Shown here: piece by piece, positions 36,344-45,695 of the stretch | Position numbering within the stretch: the first letter of the stretch is position 1 | Layout: the number at the start of each line of letters is the position of its first letter | DNA from: Acetivibrio saccincola | GTDB lineage: Bacteria; Bacillota; Clostridia; Acetivibrionales; Acetivibrionaceae | NCBI RefSeq assembly: GCF_002844395.1 | Contig: NZ_CP025197.1 | Coordinates: 3,100,001 to 3,164,000, forward strand | Direction: 5' to 3' | DNA length: 64,000 nucleotides | Program-made: the position numbers and the translations under genes | Notes under the pieces: generated by a model | What the model saw: the letters and a program-made list of their open reading frames with translations, nothing else | Databases searched by the model: none | Told to the model about the DNA's origin: nothing

Positions 36344-38575
36344 ATGAAAGTTCTTCATTTAATCGGCGGTGGTGATATCGGCGGGGCAAAAAGCCACGTC
36401 TTGTCACTTGTTAATGAGCTTGGAAAATATATAGATGTTAAATTAATAAGTTTTAGAAAAGGTGCCTTTGCAGATGATGCCCGGGCAATGGGCATAAATG
36501 TAGAGGTAGTGAGAACAGGAACCATATTTACCGATATACGGAGAGTACTGAATATCATAAAAAATGAAGGCTATGATATAATACATTCACACGGGGCAAA
36601 GGCAAATATGATTGCAGTTATTGTGAAAAAAATTACAAAAATCCCTGTGGTTACCACCGTCCACAGTGACTACAGGCTAGACTATTTGCAAAACATTTTA
36701 AAAATGTTTTCCTTTGGCCTTATAAATACTGTATCGTTAAGGTTTATAGAGTACCATATAGGGGTCTCAAATAATTTCAAACAAATGCTTATCAGAAGAA
36801 GATTCAGCCCTCAGAATATATTTACCGTATACAATGGAATTGATTTTAACAAAAAAGTTCCCACCATCTCAAGGGAAGAATTCTTAAAAAAATACAATTT
36901 AAACTTTGGAAAAGATGATGTAATAATTGGAATACTGGCAAGGCTCCATCCTGTAAAGGGTATAGGTACTCTGTTGCAGGCTGCAAGACTTATTGTTGAT
37001 GAAAACCCCTCTGTGAGATTTTTAATCGGGGGGGATGGGGAAGAAAGAAAGTCTTTAGAAAAAAAGGCTTCTTCACTGGGGCTAAATAACAATGTATTTT
37101 TCCTTGGTTTTGTAAATGAACCTTTGGATTTTATTAATTGTATAGATATTAATGTACTTACATCTTTAAGTGAAAGCTTTCCCTATGCCATTTTAGAGGG
37201 TGCCCTTTACAAAAAAGCAACTGTCAGCAGTAATGTAGGAGGAATATCAGACCTTATTGAAAACGGAAAGACCGGCTTTCTTTTTGAGCCAAAAGACTAT
37301 AAAACTTTTGCAAAACACCTTATAAATTTAATTAATGACCCTCTTTTGAGAAAAAAAATAGGTGACAACCTCTATGAAAAGACAAACACCTACTTTTCCC
37401 TGCACAATATGTGCAGCACCCAGCTTAATATATATAAAACCATATTAAGAAGGGAAGAGGAAAAGAAAAAATCCGGATGCAAATACGATGTAATTATCTC
37501 AGGCTACTACGGCTTTAAAAACATTGGGGATGACGCAATGTTAAAGGCTATAATAGATAATCTTAAACTATATCACGAGGACATAAGAATAATGGTGCTG
37601 TCCAAAAATCCTTTAGAAACACGGCAAACATACAATGTGAATTCAATAAACAGATTTAATATCCTTAAAATAATAAGCGTTATGAGAAAGTCCAAATTGT
37701 TTTTAAACGGAGGAGGAAATTTACTTCAGGACAACACCAGCACTCGTTCCTTGATATACTATCTTGGAATGATATGGCTTGCTAAAAAAATGGACATGAA
37801 AACAATGATTTATGCCAACGGCATAGGTCCTTTAAACAAAAAAAACAACCGCAGAATGACCAAAGCAGTAGTAAATCAGGTGGATGTTATTACACTTAGG
37901 GAGGAATTATCCTACAGGGAAATTCAAAACCTTAATATAGAAAAACCCCAGGTGTTTTTAACTGCAGACCCTGCTGTAACCATAGAGGCAGGAGGGAAAG
38001 AGGAAATAGATGAAATATTTATGAAAGAAAATATCAACCCAAATGAAAAGCTTATTGGCTTTTCCGTAAGAAAGTGGTCAGACTATGAAAAATACCAGAC
38101 GGTTATCGCCCGGGTTGCAGACTATGTATGTGAAAATTATGGCGCAAAGCCTCTCTTTATACCTATGCACTATCCCAGTGACCTTTTGATAATTGATAAT
38201 ATTGTTGCAAAAATGAAAAATAAATGCTACGTAATAAGAAATAAATACAGCGTAGCACAAATGCTTGGAATAATAGGCCGTACTCAATTACTGATAGGCA
38301 TGAGGCTGCACGCCCTTATATTTGCCGCCAGCCTTAAAGTTCCTTTGGTTGGACTGGTATACGAGACAAAAGTAGAAGGCTTTATGCAATATATAAACCA
38401 GCCTTCCGCAGGCCACGTCAGTTCCTTAGAATTTGAAAAAATCATTGAAATAGTGGATTATGTTTGGAACAGAAGGGATGAAATAAGAAGGGAACTGGAA
38501 GAAACCACTGAAACACTTAGGAATAAAGCTCTTGAAAACGCCAAAATTGCCGTAGAGCTTATAGAAAAAAACTAA
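36344..38575 (+). CDS. GT4 glycosyltransferase fused to CsaB-type pyruvyl transferase
   Basis: 743 residues. Residues 1-375 are a GT4 glycosyltransferase (GGAKSHV near the N-terminus, NGIDF, then ESFPYAILEGALY and SNVGGISDLI). Residues about 382-743 match CsaB polysaccharide pyruvyl transferase: ISGYYGFKNIGDDAML, LNGGGNLLQD, YANGIGPL, GMRLHALIFAA. CsaB adds pyruvate ketals to secondary cell-wall polymer, the ligand of SLH domains. The two activities are normally separate genes. There is one continuous frame, with no sign of stop or frameshift at the join. It is followed after 50 bases by TagA. Confidence 0.92.
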   Translation: MKVLHLIGGGDIGGAKSHVLSLVNELGKYIDVKLISFRKGAFADDARAMGINVEVVRTGTIFTDIRRVLNIIKNEGYDIIHSHGAKANMIAVIVKKITKIPVVTTVHSDYRLDYLQNILKMFSFGLINTVSLRFIEYHIGVSNNFKQMLIRRRFSPQNIFTVYNGIDFNKKVPTISREEFLKKYNLNFGKDDVIIGILARLHPVKGIGTLLQAARLIVDENPSVRFLIGGDGEERKSLEKKASSLGLNNNVFFLGFVNEPLDFINCIDINVLTSLSESFPYAILEGALYKKATVSSNVGGISDLIENGKTGFLFEPKDYKTFAKHLINLINDPLLRKKIGDNLYEKTNTYFSLHNMCSTQLNIYKTILRREEEKKKSGCKYDVIISGYYGFKNIGDDAMLKAIIDNLKLYHEDIRIMVLSKNPLETRQTYNVNSINRFNILKIISVMRKSKLFLNGGGNLLQDNTSTRSLIYYLGMIWLAKKMDMKTMIYANGIGPLNKKNNRRMTKAVVNQVDVITLREELSYREIQNLNIEKPQVFLTADPAVTIEAGGKEEIDEIFMKENINPNEKLIGFSVRKWSDYEKYQTVIARVADYVCENYGAKPLFIPMHYPSDLLIIDNIVAKMKNKCYVIRNKYSVAQMLGIIGRTQLLIGMRLHALIFAASLKVPLVGLVYETKVEGFMQYINQPSAGHVSSLEFEKIIEIVDYVWNRRDEIRRELEETTETLRNKALENAKIAVELIEKN

Positions 38576-38625
38576 CCGGGTAGGGAGAAACCAGCTAAGG
38601 GGTAGTTAGGAGGAATTATTCACAT

Positions 38626-39369
38626 ATGCGTACAACAGTAGATATTTTGGGTGTGCCCGTTGATAATATTACAATGGGGGAAGCTGTAAACATAGTGGAA
38701 GGTTTTTTAAACCAGGATAAGGTTCACTGTGTATTTACCCCAAATGCGGAAATAATGATGGAGGCACAAAGGGATGCTGAGTTTAAACAAATATTGTGCA
38801 GTGGCAACTTAGTAGTTGCCGACGGTGCCGGTGTGGTGCTGGCGTCAAAAATATTAAAGCCTGTGCTAAAAGAGCGGGTTGCGGGTTTTGACCTGCTTTG
38901 CAACCTTTTTGAAAGGTTTTCAAATAAAGACGTCAGGTTTTTTTTCCTAGGAGGAAAACCCGGAGTTGCCCAAGAAGCATACCAAAAGTTATTGGAGAAA
39001 AATATTAATATAAATTTAGTTGGTGCAAGAAACGGTTATTTTTCAGAAAGTGAAGAAAAAGAAATAATAGATGAGATAAACTCTTCTAAAACTGACATCC
39101 TCCTTGTAGCCCTAGGGGCACCTAAGCAGGAAAAATGGATATATAAAAACAAGGACAAGTTAAATGTGAAGGTTTGCATCGGAGTAGGGGGATCTTTTGA
39201 CGGCATCGCAGGAAGGATGAAGCGTGCGCCAAAATTCTTTCAGGAACACGGCTTAGAATGGCTTTACCGCCTTTACAAAGACCCCAGGCGTTTTTTTAGA
39301 ATGATGGACCTTCCAAAGTTTATGCTTTTAGTTGTTGCAAAAAAAATGAAATTATATAATAAAGACTGA
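38626..39369 (+). CDS. tagA: TagA/WecG family N-acetylmannosaminyltransferase
   Basis: 247 residues with the family motifs TPNAEIMMEAQRD, DGAGVVLASK, LGAPKQEKW and GVGGSFDGIAGRMKRAP. It transfers ManNAc (or a related amino sugar) to undecaprenyl-PP-GlcNAc, the second step of teichoic-acid-like or secondary wall polymer synthesis. AGGAGG precedes the ATG. It is in an operon with the GT4-CsaB fusion, which fits joint assembly and pyruvylation of an SLH-binding wall polymer. Confidence 0.93.
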   Translation: MRTTVDILGVPVDNITMGEAVNIVEGFLNQDKVHCVFTPNAEIMMEAQRDAEFKQILCSGNLVVADGAGVVLASKILKPVLKERVAGFDLLCNLFERFSNKDVRFFFLGGKPGVAQEAYQKLLEKNININLVGARNGYFSESEEKEIIDEINSSKTDILLVALGAPKQEKWIYKNKDKLNVKVCIGVGGSFDGIAGRMKRAPKFFQEHGLEWLYRLYKDPRRFFRMMDLPKFMLLVVAKKMKLYNKD

Positions 39370-39449
39370 TGTATAACTAAATAATTTATATTTAAAACAG
39401 TATATATTTTGGTATATATTTTAGTATATATTTAAAAGAGGCTTTTTTA

Positions 39450-39490
39450 AAAGAGGCTGTGCACCTAAACTTTAGCGCAGCAGCCTCTTT
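39450..39490. terminator. Terminator between tagA and the 39510 gene
   Basis: Arms AAAGAGGCTG (39450-39459) and its complement CAGCCTCTTT (39481-39490). A partial extra copy of the left arm (AAAAGAGGC) lies upstream at 39434-39442. The T-richness is modest on both sides. Confidence 0.7.
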
Positions 39491-39509
39491 AAAATTTACC
39501 TCACGCTTT

Positions 39510-40067
39510 TTATTCTTCTATTGTATATGGCCCCTTTACAAGAACCCATGCCTTTGAACTTACAACTTTAAGACCTCTTCCATCATCTCTTGATATCAAA
39601 AGTAAGTGATTTAAGGGTACATCCTGGCCGGTGGTAATATCTACACCGGAACCTGCTGTAACATCTGAAAGTCCACCAGCTTCTCCAGCTATGGCCTTAG
39701 CTTTTCCTCCTCTTAATATAATCTCTCCACTTTCACCAACAATTAAAGTCTGACCTTCTTCCAGTTCTAAAGGTATAAACTTTCCATACTTTTCAACTTC
39801 AACAAGTTCCTTTTCCATATCTTCCATTTGTTTTTTCATTTTTTCAACCAGTTCTTCTAACTCTTTTACTTTTAATTCATTAGCGTCAGCCAGTTGTTTG
39901 ATTTTTTCATCAACATAGTCCTGAGTAACAAGTATAGTTTCATTGGAGGTTTTTTCATTTTCTTCTGGTTCAGCATAGGCTGTCTGAATAATATGTACTG
40001 CAAAAACACCTAAAATAAGAAATACCACTAAAAACCATGTTTTTTTAATGAAATTTAAATTCCTCAT
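39510..40067 (-). CDS. Secreted coiled-coil protein with C-terminal beta domain
   Basis: 185 residues: an N-terminal signal or anchor helix (about 9-31, ending AYA), an acidic linker, a coiled coil at about 45-93 (KIKQLADANELKVKELEEL, then repeats of K/E heptads) and a small beta domain starting IPLELEEGQTLIVGESGEIILRGGKA. It resembles SleB-neighbour or sporulation-linked small secreted proteins of clostridia but I do not recognise a named family. It is downstream of the ndoA toxin on the same strand, 36 bases after its stop, so it may be read through from that operon. Confidence 0.8.
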   Translation of the reverse strand: MRNLNFIKKTWFLVVFLILGVFAVHIIQTAYAEPEENEKTSNETILVTQDYVDEKIKQLADANELKVKELEELVEKMKKQMEDMEKELVEVEKYGKFIPLELEEGQTLIVGESGEIILRGGKAKAIAGEAGGLSDVTAGSGVDITTGQDVPLNHLLLISRDDGRGLKVVSSKAWVLVKGPYTIEE

Positions 40068-40103
40068 CTTTTGTAACCCCCTGTATTTTTCTACACCGTT
40101 TTT

Positions 40104-40454
40104 TTATATATCCACCAATCCAAAGCTTATGGCAATTGCCTCATTTACCTTCTCCATAAGTTCATCATCAAGATGCCCAACTTTTTCCCTTAACCTTTTT
40201 TTATCAATGGTTCTCACCTGCTCCAGTAAAATTACCGAATCCTTTGGGATGCCGTAACTCTTTGCTTTAAGTTCTATATGAGTAGGTAATTTAGCTTTGT
40301 TTATTTGTGAAGTTATAGCTGAAGCTATAACAGTAGGACTATACTTGTTGCCAATATCATTTTGAATGATTAATACCGGCCTTACTCCACCCTGCTCAGA
40401 ACCGACAACCGGACTTAAATCTGCATAAAATATGTCACCACGTTTAATTAGCAC
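40104..40454 (-). CDS. ndoA: MazF/EndoA-type endoribonuclease toxin
   Basis: 116 residues, the standard size of NdoA (EndoA). It keeps [28 protein letters not shown], the catalytic RPV region and HIEL, then [21 protein letters not shown], all hallmarks of the family that cuts mRNA at UAC in Bacillus. The GTG start shares a base with the antitoxin stop (TAGTG), so translation is coupled. Like in Bacillus it lies in the alr neighbourhood. Confidence 0.96.
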   Translation of the reverse strand: MLIKRGDIFYADLSPVVGSEQGGVRPVLIIQNDIGNKYSPTVIASAITSQINKAKLPTHIELKAKSYGIPKDSVILLEQVRTIDKKRLREKVGHLDDELMEKVNEAIAISFGLVDI

Positions 40455-40732
40455 TATTTCTCCAACTCCCTAAGACCTTCCTCATATTTTTGCTGTTGAT
40501 CATTGTCTGCTTCAAAACACATCTCAGCCAGCTTAGAATTGATTTCGGCCATTTGCTGATAACCCTTTTTCATTCTATCCCTCATTTCAATTCTTCTTTT
40601 TTCCCGTATATAAAACTTCATTGCCTCCCTGACAAACTGGCTTCTGTTGGTTTTTTCCATAGCTACTATTGAGTCTACCTCTTTTAATAAATTGTCGGGA
40701 AGACTAATTAAAATTTTTTTAATTTGCGCCAA
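40454..40732 (-). CDS. ndoAI: EndoAI antitoxin (ribbon-helix-helix)
   Basis: About 92 residues, with an N-terminal ribbon-helix-helix DNA-binding domain ([18 protein letters not shown], then [13 protein letters not shown]) and a charged C-terminal helix that wraps the toxin. TTG 40732 is favoured because GGGGG lies 8 bases upstream; a GTG at 40747 lies inside that ribosome site. It overlaps the toxin start by one base. It neutralises NdoA and probably represses its own operon. Confidence 0.92.
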   Translation of the reverse strand: MAQIKKILISLPDNLLKEVDSIVAMEKTNRSQFVREAMKFYIREKRRIEMRDRMKKGYQQMAEINSKLAEMCFEADNDQQQKYEEGLRELEK

Positions 40733-40747
40733 AAGTAAAACCCCCAC

Positions 40748-41360
40748 TTCTTTAATTTGGGTTGAAATCTAAAGAAAAATTCAAATGACGTATTTAGATA
40801 TCACTATATATATCATTATATCCTTTAACATATGCATGGGTCAAATTAAAATTTAATTACTTACCCAATTTTTTCCTATGTAATTTTTTCTATAGCTGTA
40901 TAAGCGTGTTTTGAAGCATTATTAGTTTTTATTTTTTACCTTACTTTATACTATTATTCTCATAAAATATCTTTTTATTAAATTATTTCCCCGCAAATCC
41001 CTTGGTATAATGTGGCACAAATCTTTATTTTTTCCCTTTCCTCATAATATTATATGTAAATTTTAAAAAAGTGTTGACTATATATTTGCCTATCCATATA
41101 ATGAATATGAAAGTTGGTAGTTAAAATATCCTGTTAGAGTTTTTGTATAATTTAACATAATTAAGATTTAGCTTAAAACGTACTAAATTATACGGTTCGC
41201 AATTAATAAAACCTACTATTACTATTCTTTCAATATGCTTTTTTGGTATATACAAAATTTCTACAAAAGTTTAAAATTTGAATACTTATGAATACAATTC
41301 AATCATTATCCCGGATTTTAATATGATTTTTTTAAACATACATTTTTTAAAGGAGGGATT
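40748..41360. other. 613-base AT-rich intergenic region
   Basis: Between the divergent ndoAI and a membrane protein gene. There is no convincing frame. It contains a near-consensus promoter (41074-41102, plus strand) about 260 bases before the next start, implying a long leader or an untranslated small transcript. Confidence 0.5.
41074..41102 (+). promoter_or_regulatory. Near-consensus sigma-A promoter
   Basis: TTGACT (41074-41079), 17-base spacer, TATAAT (41097-41102). The next plus-strand start is at 41367. Confidence 0.8.
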
Positions 41361-41366
41361 GTGCAT

Positions 41367-41819
41367 ATGAAAAAGTTTTTAAAGAGAAACTATGCCATAT
41401 TTGTTTTACTTATATTGACATTTATTGTTTCTTTATTGAATTCTCCTAACTCTGTCATTGATGAACCTGCAAAAAGTTTAGGTGGTTATTCTACACTGGT
41501 TTTTATTCTATTGTGGGTAACAGCATTATTTACATCCATGCACAAATCGCCGGTAATGATTTTTTCCATAGCTTTTTGGTCAATTTATGCTATTACTTCT
41601 GTTTTAAAGCTGTCATTTGGCAGAGGCAGCACCCCAGCCATATTGTCCGGATTATTTTCCTTCTCTTTAAGAGTTTTTTACAGCTCACTATATGGAATAA
41701 CCCACTGGCTTGGTAATATAAATATTTCAATACTCATTCTGATAATGTCCGTTATATTTTTAGTTTTAAGCATCGTATTATTAAGAAGGGGACGCTGCAA
41801 ATTATATGAGTTGCTATAA
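41367..41819 (+). CDS. Four-helix membrane protein of unknown function
   Basis: About 150 residues with four predicted membrane helices (about 10-28, 43-60, 67-85, 120-140) and a basic C-terminus RRGRCKLYELL. GGAGG lies 10 bases before the ATG at 41367; a GTG at 41361 is too close to it. It sits inside the otherwise minus-strand nnr-alr-ndoAI-ndoA block, on the opposite strand, with its own promoter and terminator. No family is recognised. Confidence 0.8.
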   Translation: MKKFLKRNYAIFVLLILTFIVSLLNSPNSVIDEPAKSLGGYSTLVFILLWVTALFTSMHKSPVMIFSIAFWSIYAITSVLKLSFGRGSTPAILSGLFSFSLRVFYSSLYGITHWLGNINISILILIMSVIFLVLSIVLLRRGRCKLYELL

Positions 41820-41896
41820 TATGTAAATTTATAAACTACCGCCGTATATAAACCATTGCATTATATTATTTACCGTCTTATGTGAGTTACTACCTT

Positions 41897-41934
41897 AAAG
41901 GATTAGCTTTTCTTTATAAGCTAATCCTTTTTAA
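41897..41934. terminator. Bidirectional terminator
   Basis: 13-base perfect arms AAAGGATTAGCTT (41897-41909) and AAGCTAATCCTTT (41918-41930) followed by T-rich sequence. It ends the membrane-protein gene and probably alr. Confidence 0.9.
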
Positions 41935-41957
41935 ATTAAATTTTAAAATTCAATATA

Positions 41958-43127
41958 TTAAATTAAATAATTTAGAACATTGTGTACTTTACCGTTTTTA
42001 AAATACACCCTTGGTATTCTTTTTCCTATAATGCTTACCACTTCATAATTTATTGTACCAATACTTTGGGCCAACTCCTCAACTTTTATTTCTCCTTCTC
42101 CCTGCTTTCCAAAGAGAACCACTTCGTCACCTACATTTACATCTCCTTTTATATCAGTTATATCCACCATACACTGGTCCATACAGATTTTGCCCACTAT
42201 TGGTGCCCTCTGTCCGTTTACCAGCACTTCCCCTTTGTTTGTCAAAAGCCTCGTGTAGCCGTCGGCATAACCTATGGGAATGGTTGCAATTTTACTTTCC
42301 CTGTTTGTTTTAAATATCCTGCCATAGCTTACAGAAGTGTCTTTTTCTACCTCTTTTACAAGTATTATGTTGGCTTTTAACGTCATGGCAGGTTTCAAAT
42401 TTATTTTTTCCCTGTCCACATCTGAAGACGGGTATAAGCCGTATAAAGCAATTCCCGGCCTTACCATGTTAAGATGCATATGGGGAAATTCAATTATTCC
42501 TGCGCTGTTGCACACATGCTTTACAGGGATATACACTCCTACCCTGTTCAGTTCATTTATTATGGTGGTAAATCTTTCAAACTGCATATTTGTATACGTT
42601 TTATCCTTTTCATCTGCTGAAGCAAAATGCGTAAACAGCCCCTCTACAATTATGCGGGGAAGCTTACTTATTGAAATAACATTTTTAACAGCACTGTAGC
42701 CAGGCATAAACCCCACTCTTGTCATACCTGTATCAATCTTTATATGAATCTTTATATTCTTTCTAAGTCTTTGGGCAGCTTGAGACAAGCTCTCCGCCAA
42801 ATCGTGACTGAATACCGTCTGGGTTACATCATTTTCAATTATTTCTTCCGCCCTGCCGGGGTCTGTGTAGCTTAATACCAGAATCGGCACCTCAATTCCG
42901 TTTTTCCTAAGCTGTATTGCTTCATCAAGCATGGAAACCGCTAAACGGCTAACCCCGTTCTCTAGAAGAACCTTTGCCACTTCCATTACCCCGTGACCAT
43001 AGGCATCAGCCTTTACAACCCCTAGTATTTCAGTTTTTTTATCAACTATTTTTCTTATTTCCCGTACATTGTGGGCAATATTATCAAGGTTTACCTCTGC
43101 CCACGCCCTGTTAAATTTGTATTCCAT
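41958..43127 (-). CDS. alr: Alanine racemase
   Basis: 389 residues, standard length. The PLP lysine lies in VVKADAYGHG (near residue 39), the barrel motif HIKIDTGMTRVGF near 130 and the second-site motif GKICMDQCMVDITD in the C-terminal beta domain. It makes D-alanine for peptidoglycan. An ATG start with an AGGGAG site 6 bases upstream. It is downstream of nnr and upstream of the endoribonuclease pair, as in the conserved Bacillus/Clostridium order (nnr-alr-ndoAI-ndoA), interrupted here by the divergent membrane-protein gene. Confidence 0.96.
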   Translation of the reverse strand: MEYKFNRAWAEVNLDNIAHNVREIRKIVDKKTEILGVVKADAYGHGVMEVAKVLLENGVSRLAVSMLDEAIQLRKNGIEVPILVLSYTDPGRAEEIIENDVTQTVFSHDLAESLSQAAQRLRKNIKIHIKIDTGMTRVGFMPGYSAVKNVISISKLPRIIVEGLFTHFASADEKDKTYTNMQFERFTTIINELNRVGVYIPVKHVCNSAGIIEFPHMHLNMVRPGIALYGLYPSSDVDREKINLKPAMTLKANIILVKEVEKDTSVSYGRIFKTNRESKIATIPIGYADGYTRLLTNKGEVLVNGQRAPIVGKICMDQCMVDITDIKGDVNVGDEVVLFGKQGEGEIKVEELAQSIGTINYEVVSIIGKRIPRVYFKNGKVHNVLNYLI

Positions 43128-43258
43128 TTTTCTCCCTGCCTTGTTACACAGCTAAAAGTATTGTGATACTTTTATTTAATGTTCATATTAAAAGCTGTCG
43201 TTTAAATCATTTTATATATAGGACTACTGCTTATGTTTTTTGTATACCATTATTTTTT

Positions 43259-44809
43259 CTACATAAGCCTGCTCTTTATGACATAAGGAATCTCCTCAAC
43301 TAAATCCCCTGCAATAATACCGTATTCCCCTTTTGTTTTAGCAATATTATCCCCACATAATCCGTGGAAATATACGCCTAATATGGCACCTTCATGTACC
43401 TTTGCGCCTTGACATATAAAGCTTGCTATCATACCGGTTAAAACATCCCCTGTCCCCCCTGTTGCCATTCCAGAATTTCCTGTTGTATTTATATATATAC
43501 TGCCATCTGGAAGTGCCACAATGGTTCTTGAACCCTTTAAAACGGTAATTACATTCCACTTCCTTGAAAAATCCCTTGCCACATTAATCCTGTTTTTTTG
43601 CACTTCCTCAGGGCTTGTGCCAAGAAGCCTTGCCATTTCCCCGGGATGAGGGGTTAAAACCACAGGCACATTGGATTTTTTTAGCACCTCTATATTTTTA
43701 GATATAACATTTATCCCGTCTGCATCAATTACCAAAGGAACTTTGGAATTTTCAACAATGCTAAAAACAACATCTCCCACATCCCCTTTGGTGGAAAGTC
43801 CGGGACCTAAAGCAATTACATCAACACCGGCCATATATTCTTTAAGACTTTCAATACAGCCTTTTGTAATATATCCTGTATCATCATCCTCTAAAGGAAG
43901 GGTTACAGACTCAATTAAAATGGAATCATAAACATTTGTAAGAGATGCCGGAACTCCCAGGTACAAAAGTCCAAGACCGGACCTTAAGGCTGCTTTTCCT
44001 GCCAGGCACCCTGCACCCGTCATTCCCCTTGAACCGGTTAATAAAAGCAATTTGCCATAGCTCCCCTTATTGCTGTCAGAATATCTTTTTGGAATTATCT
44101 TTCTTACCGTTTCATCATCTATAATGTAATTTTTTATATCAAATTTATCTACAACATTTTTAGGTATTCCTATATCCGCTACAACTGTTTCCCCGGTATA
44201 CTGAGCAGCCGGATGTACAAAAAGCCCTACTTTTGCATATCCAAAAGTAACTGTCTTATATGCCTTTATGCATGTTCCCAATATTTCCCCTGTTTCTCCG
44301 TTTATACCGGAAGGAATGTCTACAGATATTACGGGAATATCTTTTTCATTTATAAAATTAATGGTTTGTGAAATCAAATAGGGAATATTCCCTTTTATCC
44401 CAGTGCCAAAAATGCCGTCAACAATAAGGTGGGAATGGCTGATATATTTTTTGGCGTCATTTAAATCTCTTATATCTAAAATTTCAATTACCTCTATACC
44501 CATTTTACCCAGTATATCAAGATTGGTCTTTGCATCTCCCTTTATTTCTGTTTTTTTTGCCAGCAAAAATACTAAAACCTTTGCCCCCTTATTATAAAGA
44601 TGCCTTGCAATTGCAAAAGCATCCCCTCCATTATTGCCCTTTCCCGCCAATAAACATATTCTTTTCCCTTCAATGCAGTCAATATCTTTTTCTATTTCTT
44701 TTACCACGCTAAGAGCTGCATTTTCCATAAGCACCATACCGGGTATACCCATTTCGGTTATTGCAAAATTATCTATCCCCGCCATTTGAGCAGGTGTTAC
44801 TGCTATCAT
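43259..44809 (-). CDS. nnr: Bifunctional NAD(P)H-hydrate epimerase/dehydratase
   Basis: 516 residues. The N-terminal YjeF epimerase half (LLAGKGNNGGDAFAIARHL, IFGTGIKG) is joined to the C-terminal dehydratase half with ADP/ATP-binding motifs LTPHPGEMARLLG and NSGMATGGTGDVLTG. It repairs damaged NAD(P)HX. ATG 44809 is preceded by GGAGGGGAG. Its position ahead of alr is conserved in clostridia. Confidence 0.96.
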   Translation of the reverse strand: MIAVTPAQMAGIDNFAITEMGIPGMVLMENAALSVVKEIEKDIDCIEGKRICLLAGKGNNGGDAFAIARHLYNKGAKVLVFLLAKKTEIKGDAKTNLDILGKMGIEVIEILDIRDLNDAKKYISHSHLIVDGIFGTGIKGNIPYLISQTINFINEKDIPVISVDIPSGINGETGEILGTCIKAYKTVTFGYAKVGLFVHPAAQYTGETVVADIGIPKNVVDKFDIKNYIIDDETVRKIIPKRYSDSNKGSYGKLLLLTGSRGMTGAGCLAGKAALRSGLGLLYLGVPASLTNVYDSILIESVTLPLEDDDTGYITKGCIESLKEYMAGVDVIALGPGLSTKGDVGDVVFSIVENSKVPLVIDADGINVISKNIEVLKKSNVPVVLTPHPGEMARLLGTSPEEVQKNRINVARDFSRKWNVITVLKGSRTIVALPDGSIYINTTGNSGMATGGTGDVLTGMIASFICQGAKVHEGAILGVYFHGLCGDNIAKTKGEYGIIAGDLVEEIPYVIKSRLM

Positions 44810-44891
44810 TACTCTCCCCTCCTAAGATTTGCCCTTTGAAGTTGCTAAATCAAGCCGGTTAGCTCCCGGTAGTTAGTTCCTAATAAGCTGA

Positions 44892-45533
44892 TTAATCCCC
44901 AAAATATTCCCTGTCCAGCTTTTCAAGTTCCTCTTTTCCAATTAAATCATGAAAATATGTGTAAATGTCAGTATAATCTTCTGCAAGTTTTCCCTTTTCA
45001 TCAATATACTTTTCTAAATTTTTTCTTGCCTCTTCAATATGTTTTTCTAATTCCTTAATCCTTCTTTGATTTTCACGGATTTTAAAATACACTGTAAATA
45101 CTACACTTTCTAAAAGCTCTAAATTTTTATCTTTTATCCTGTCAGGAATGGTTTCAAGTTCTTTTTCTATTTCTTTAAACCTCTTATTTATTTCTTTTAT
45201 GTTTTTTTCACACTCTTCCATTTCCATTCTTGCTTTTTCATCATTTTCTTCAAAGACTTTCGGAGTAAGTTCCATTATTCTTTTAAGACATTTGCTTTTT
45301 TGGGCGCTAATATCCTTGTACTCGGAATTAAGCCTTACTTCTTCTTTCAAAAGCTCAATAAGTTCCCTTTCTAATTTAATTATTCTTTCTGTCTTTTCAA
45401 TATTTTTAAAAAGGGAATTCCATCTCTCATCCAATACAAGTATTGAGATATTGTTTTTTCTCAATATCTTTTTATCAAACTTTATCTTCTTTTTTGCCGA
45501 TCTTCTGTTTGATTTTTTAAAAGCGTTAAACAT
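44892..45533 (-). CDS. Coiled-coil protein of unknown function
   Basis: 213 residues, lysine-rich N-terminus (NRRSAKKKIKFDKKIL) then long coiled coils from about 45 to 190 with regular heptads (IIKLERELIELLKEEV, IKELEKHIEEARKNL). There is no signal or membrane helix, so it is likely cytoplasmic. It lies on the same strand as nnr, about 80 bases upstream. The function is unknown; a structural or nucleoid/cell-division role is only a guess. Confidence 0.8.
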   Translation of the reverse strand: MFNAFKKSNRRSAKKKIKFDKKILRKNNISILVLDERWNSLFKNIEKTERIIKLERELIELLKEEVRLNSEYKDISAQKSKCLKRIMELTPKVFEENDEKARMEMEECEKNIKEINKRFKEIEKELETIPDRIKDKNLELLESVVFTVYFKIRENQRRIKELEKHIEEARKNLEKYIDEKGKLAEDYTDIYTYFHDLIGKEELEKLDREYFGD

Positions 45534-45695
45534 GCAAATTTACCCCGCATTTTATAAAAGTAAATTTTTTTTAACCGGCATACATTAATACCGGCTAATT
45601 TAATATCGGCTAATCTGCATGTTTTTGTTAAAGTCTTTTTTTATTATGGGCTTTTTTTGTTATAGTATTTTTTTGTTAAAGCATATTGTAAACAC

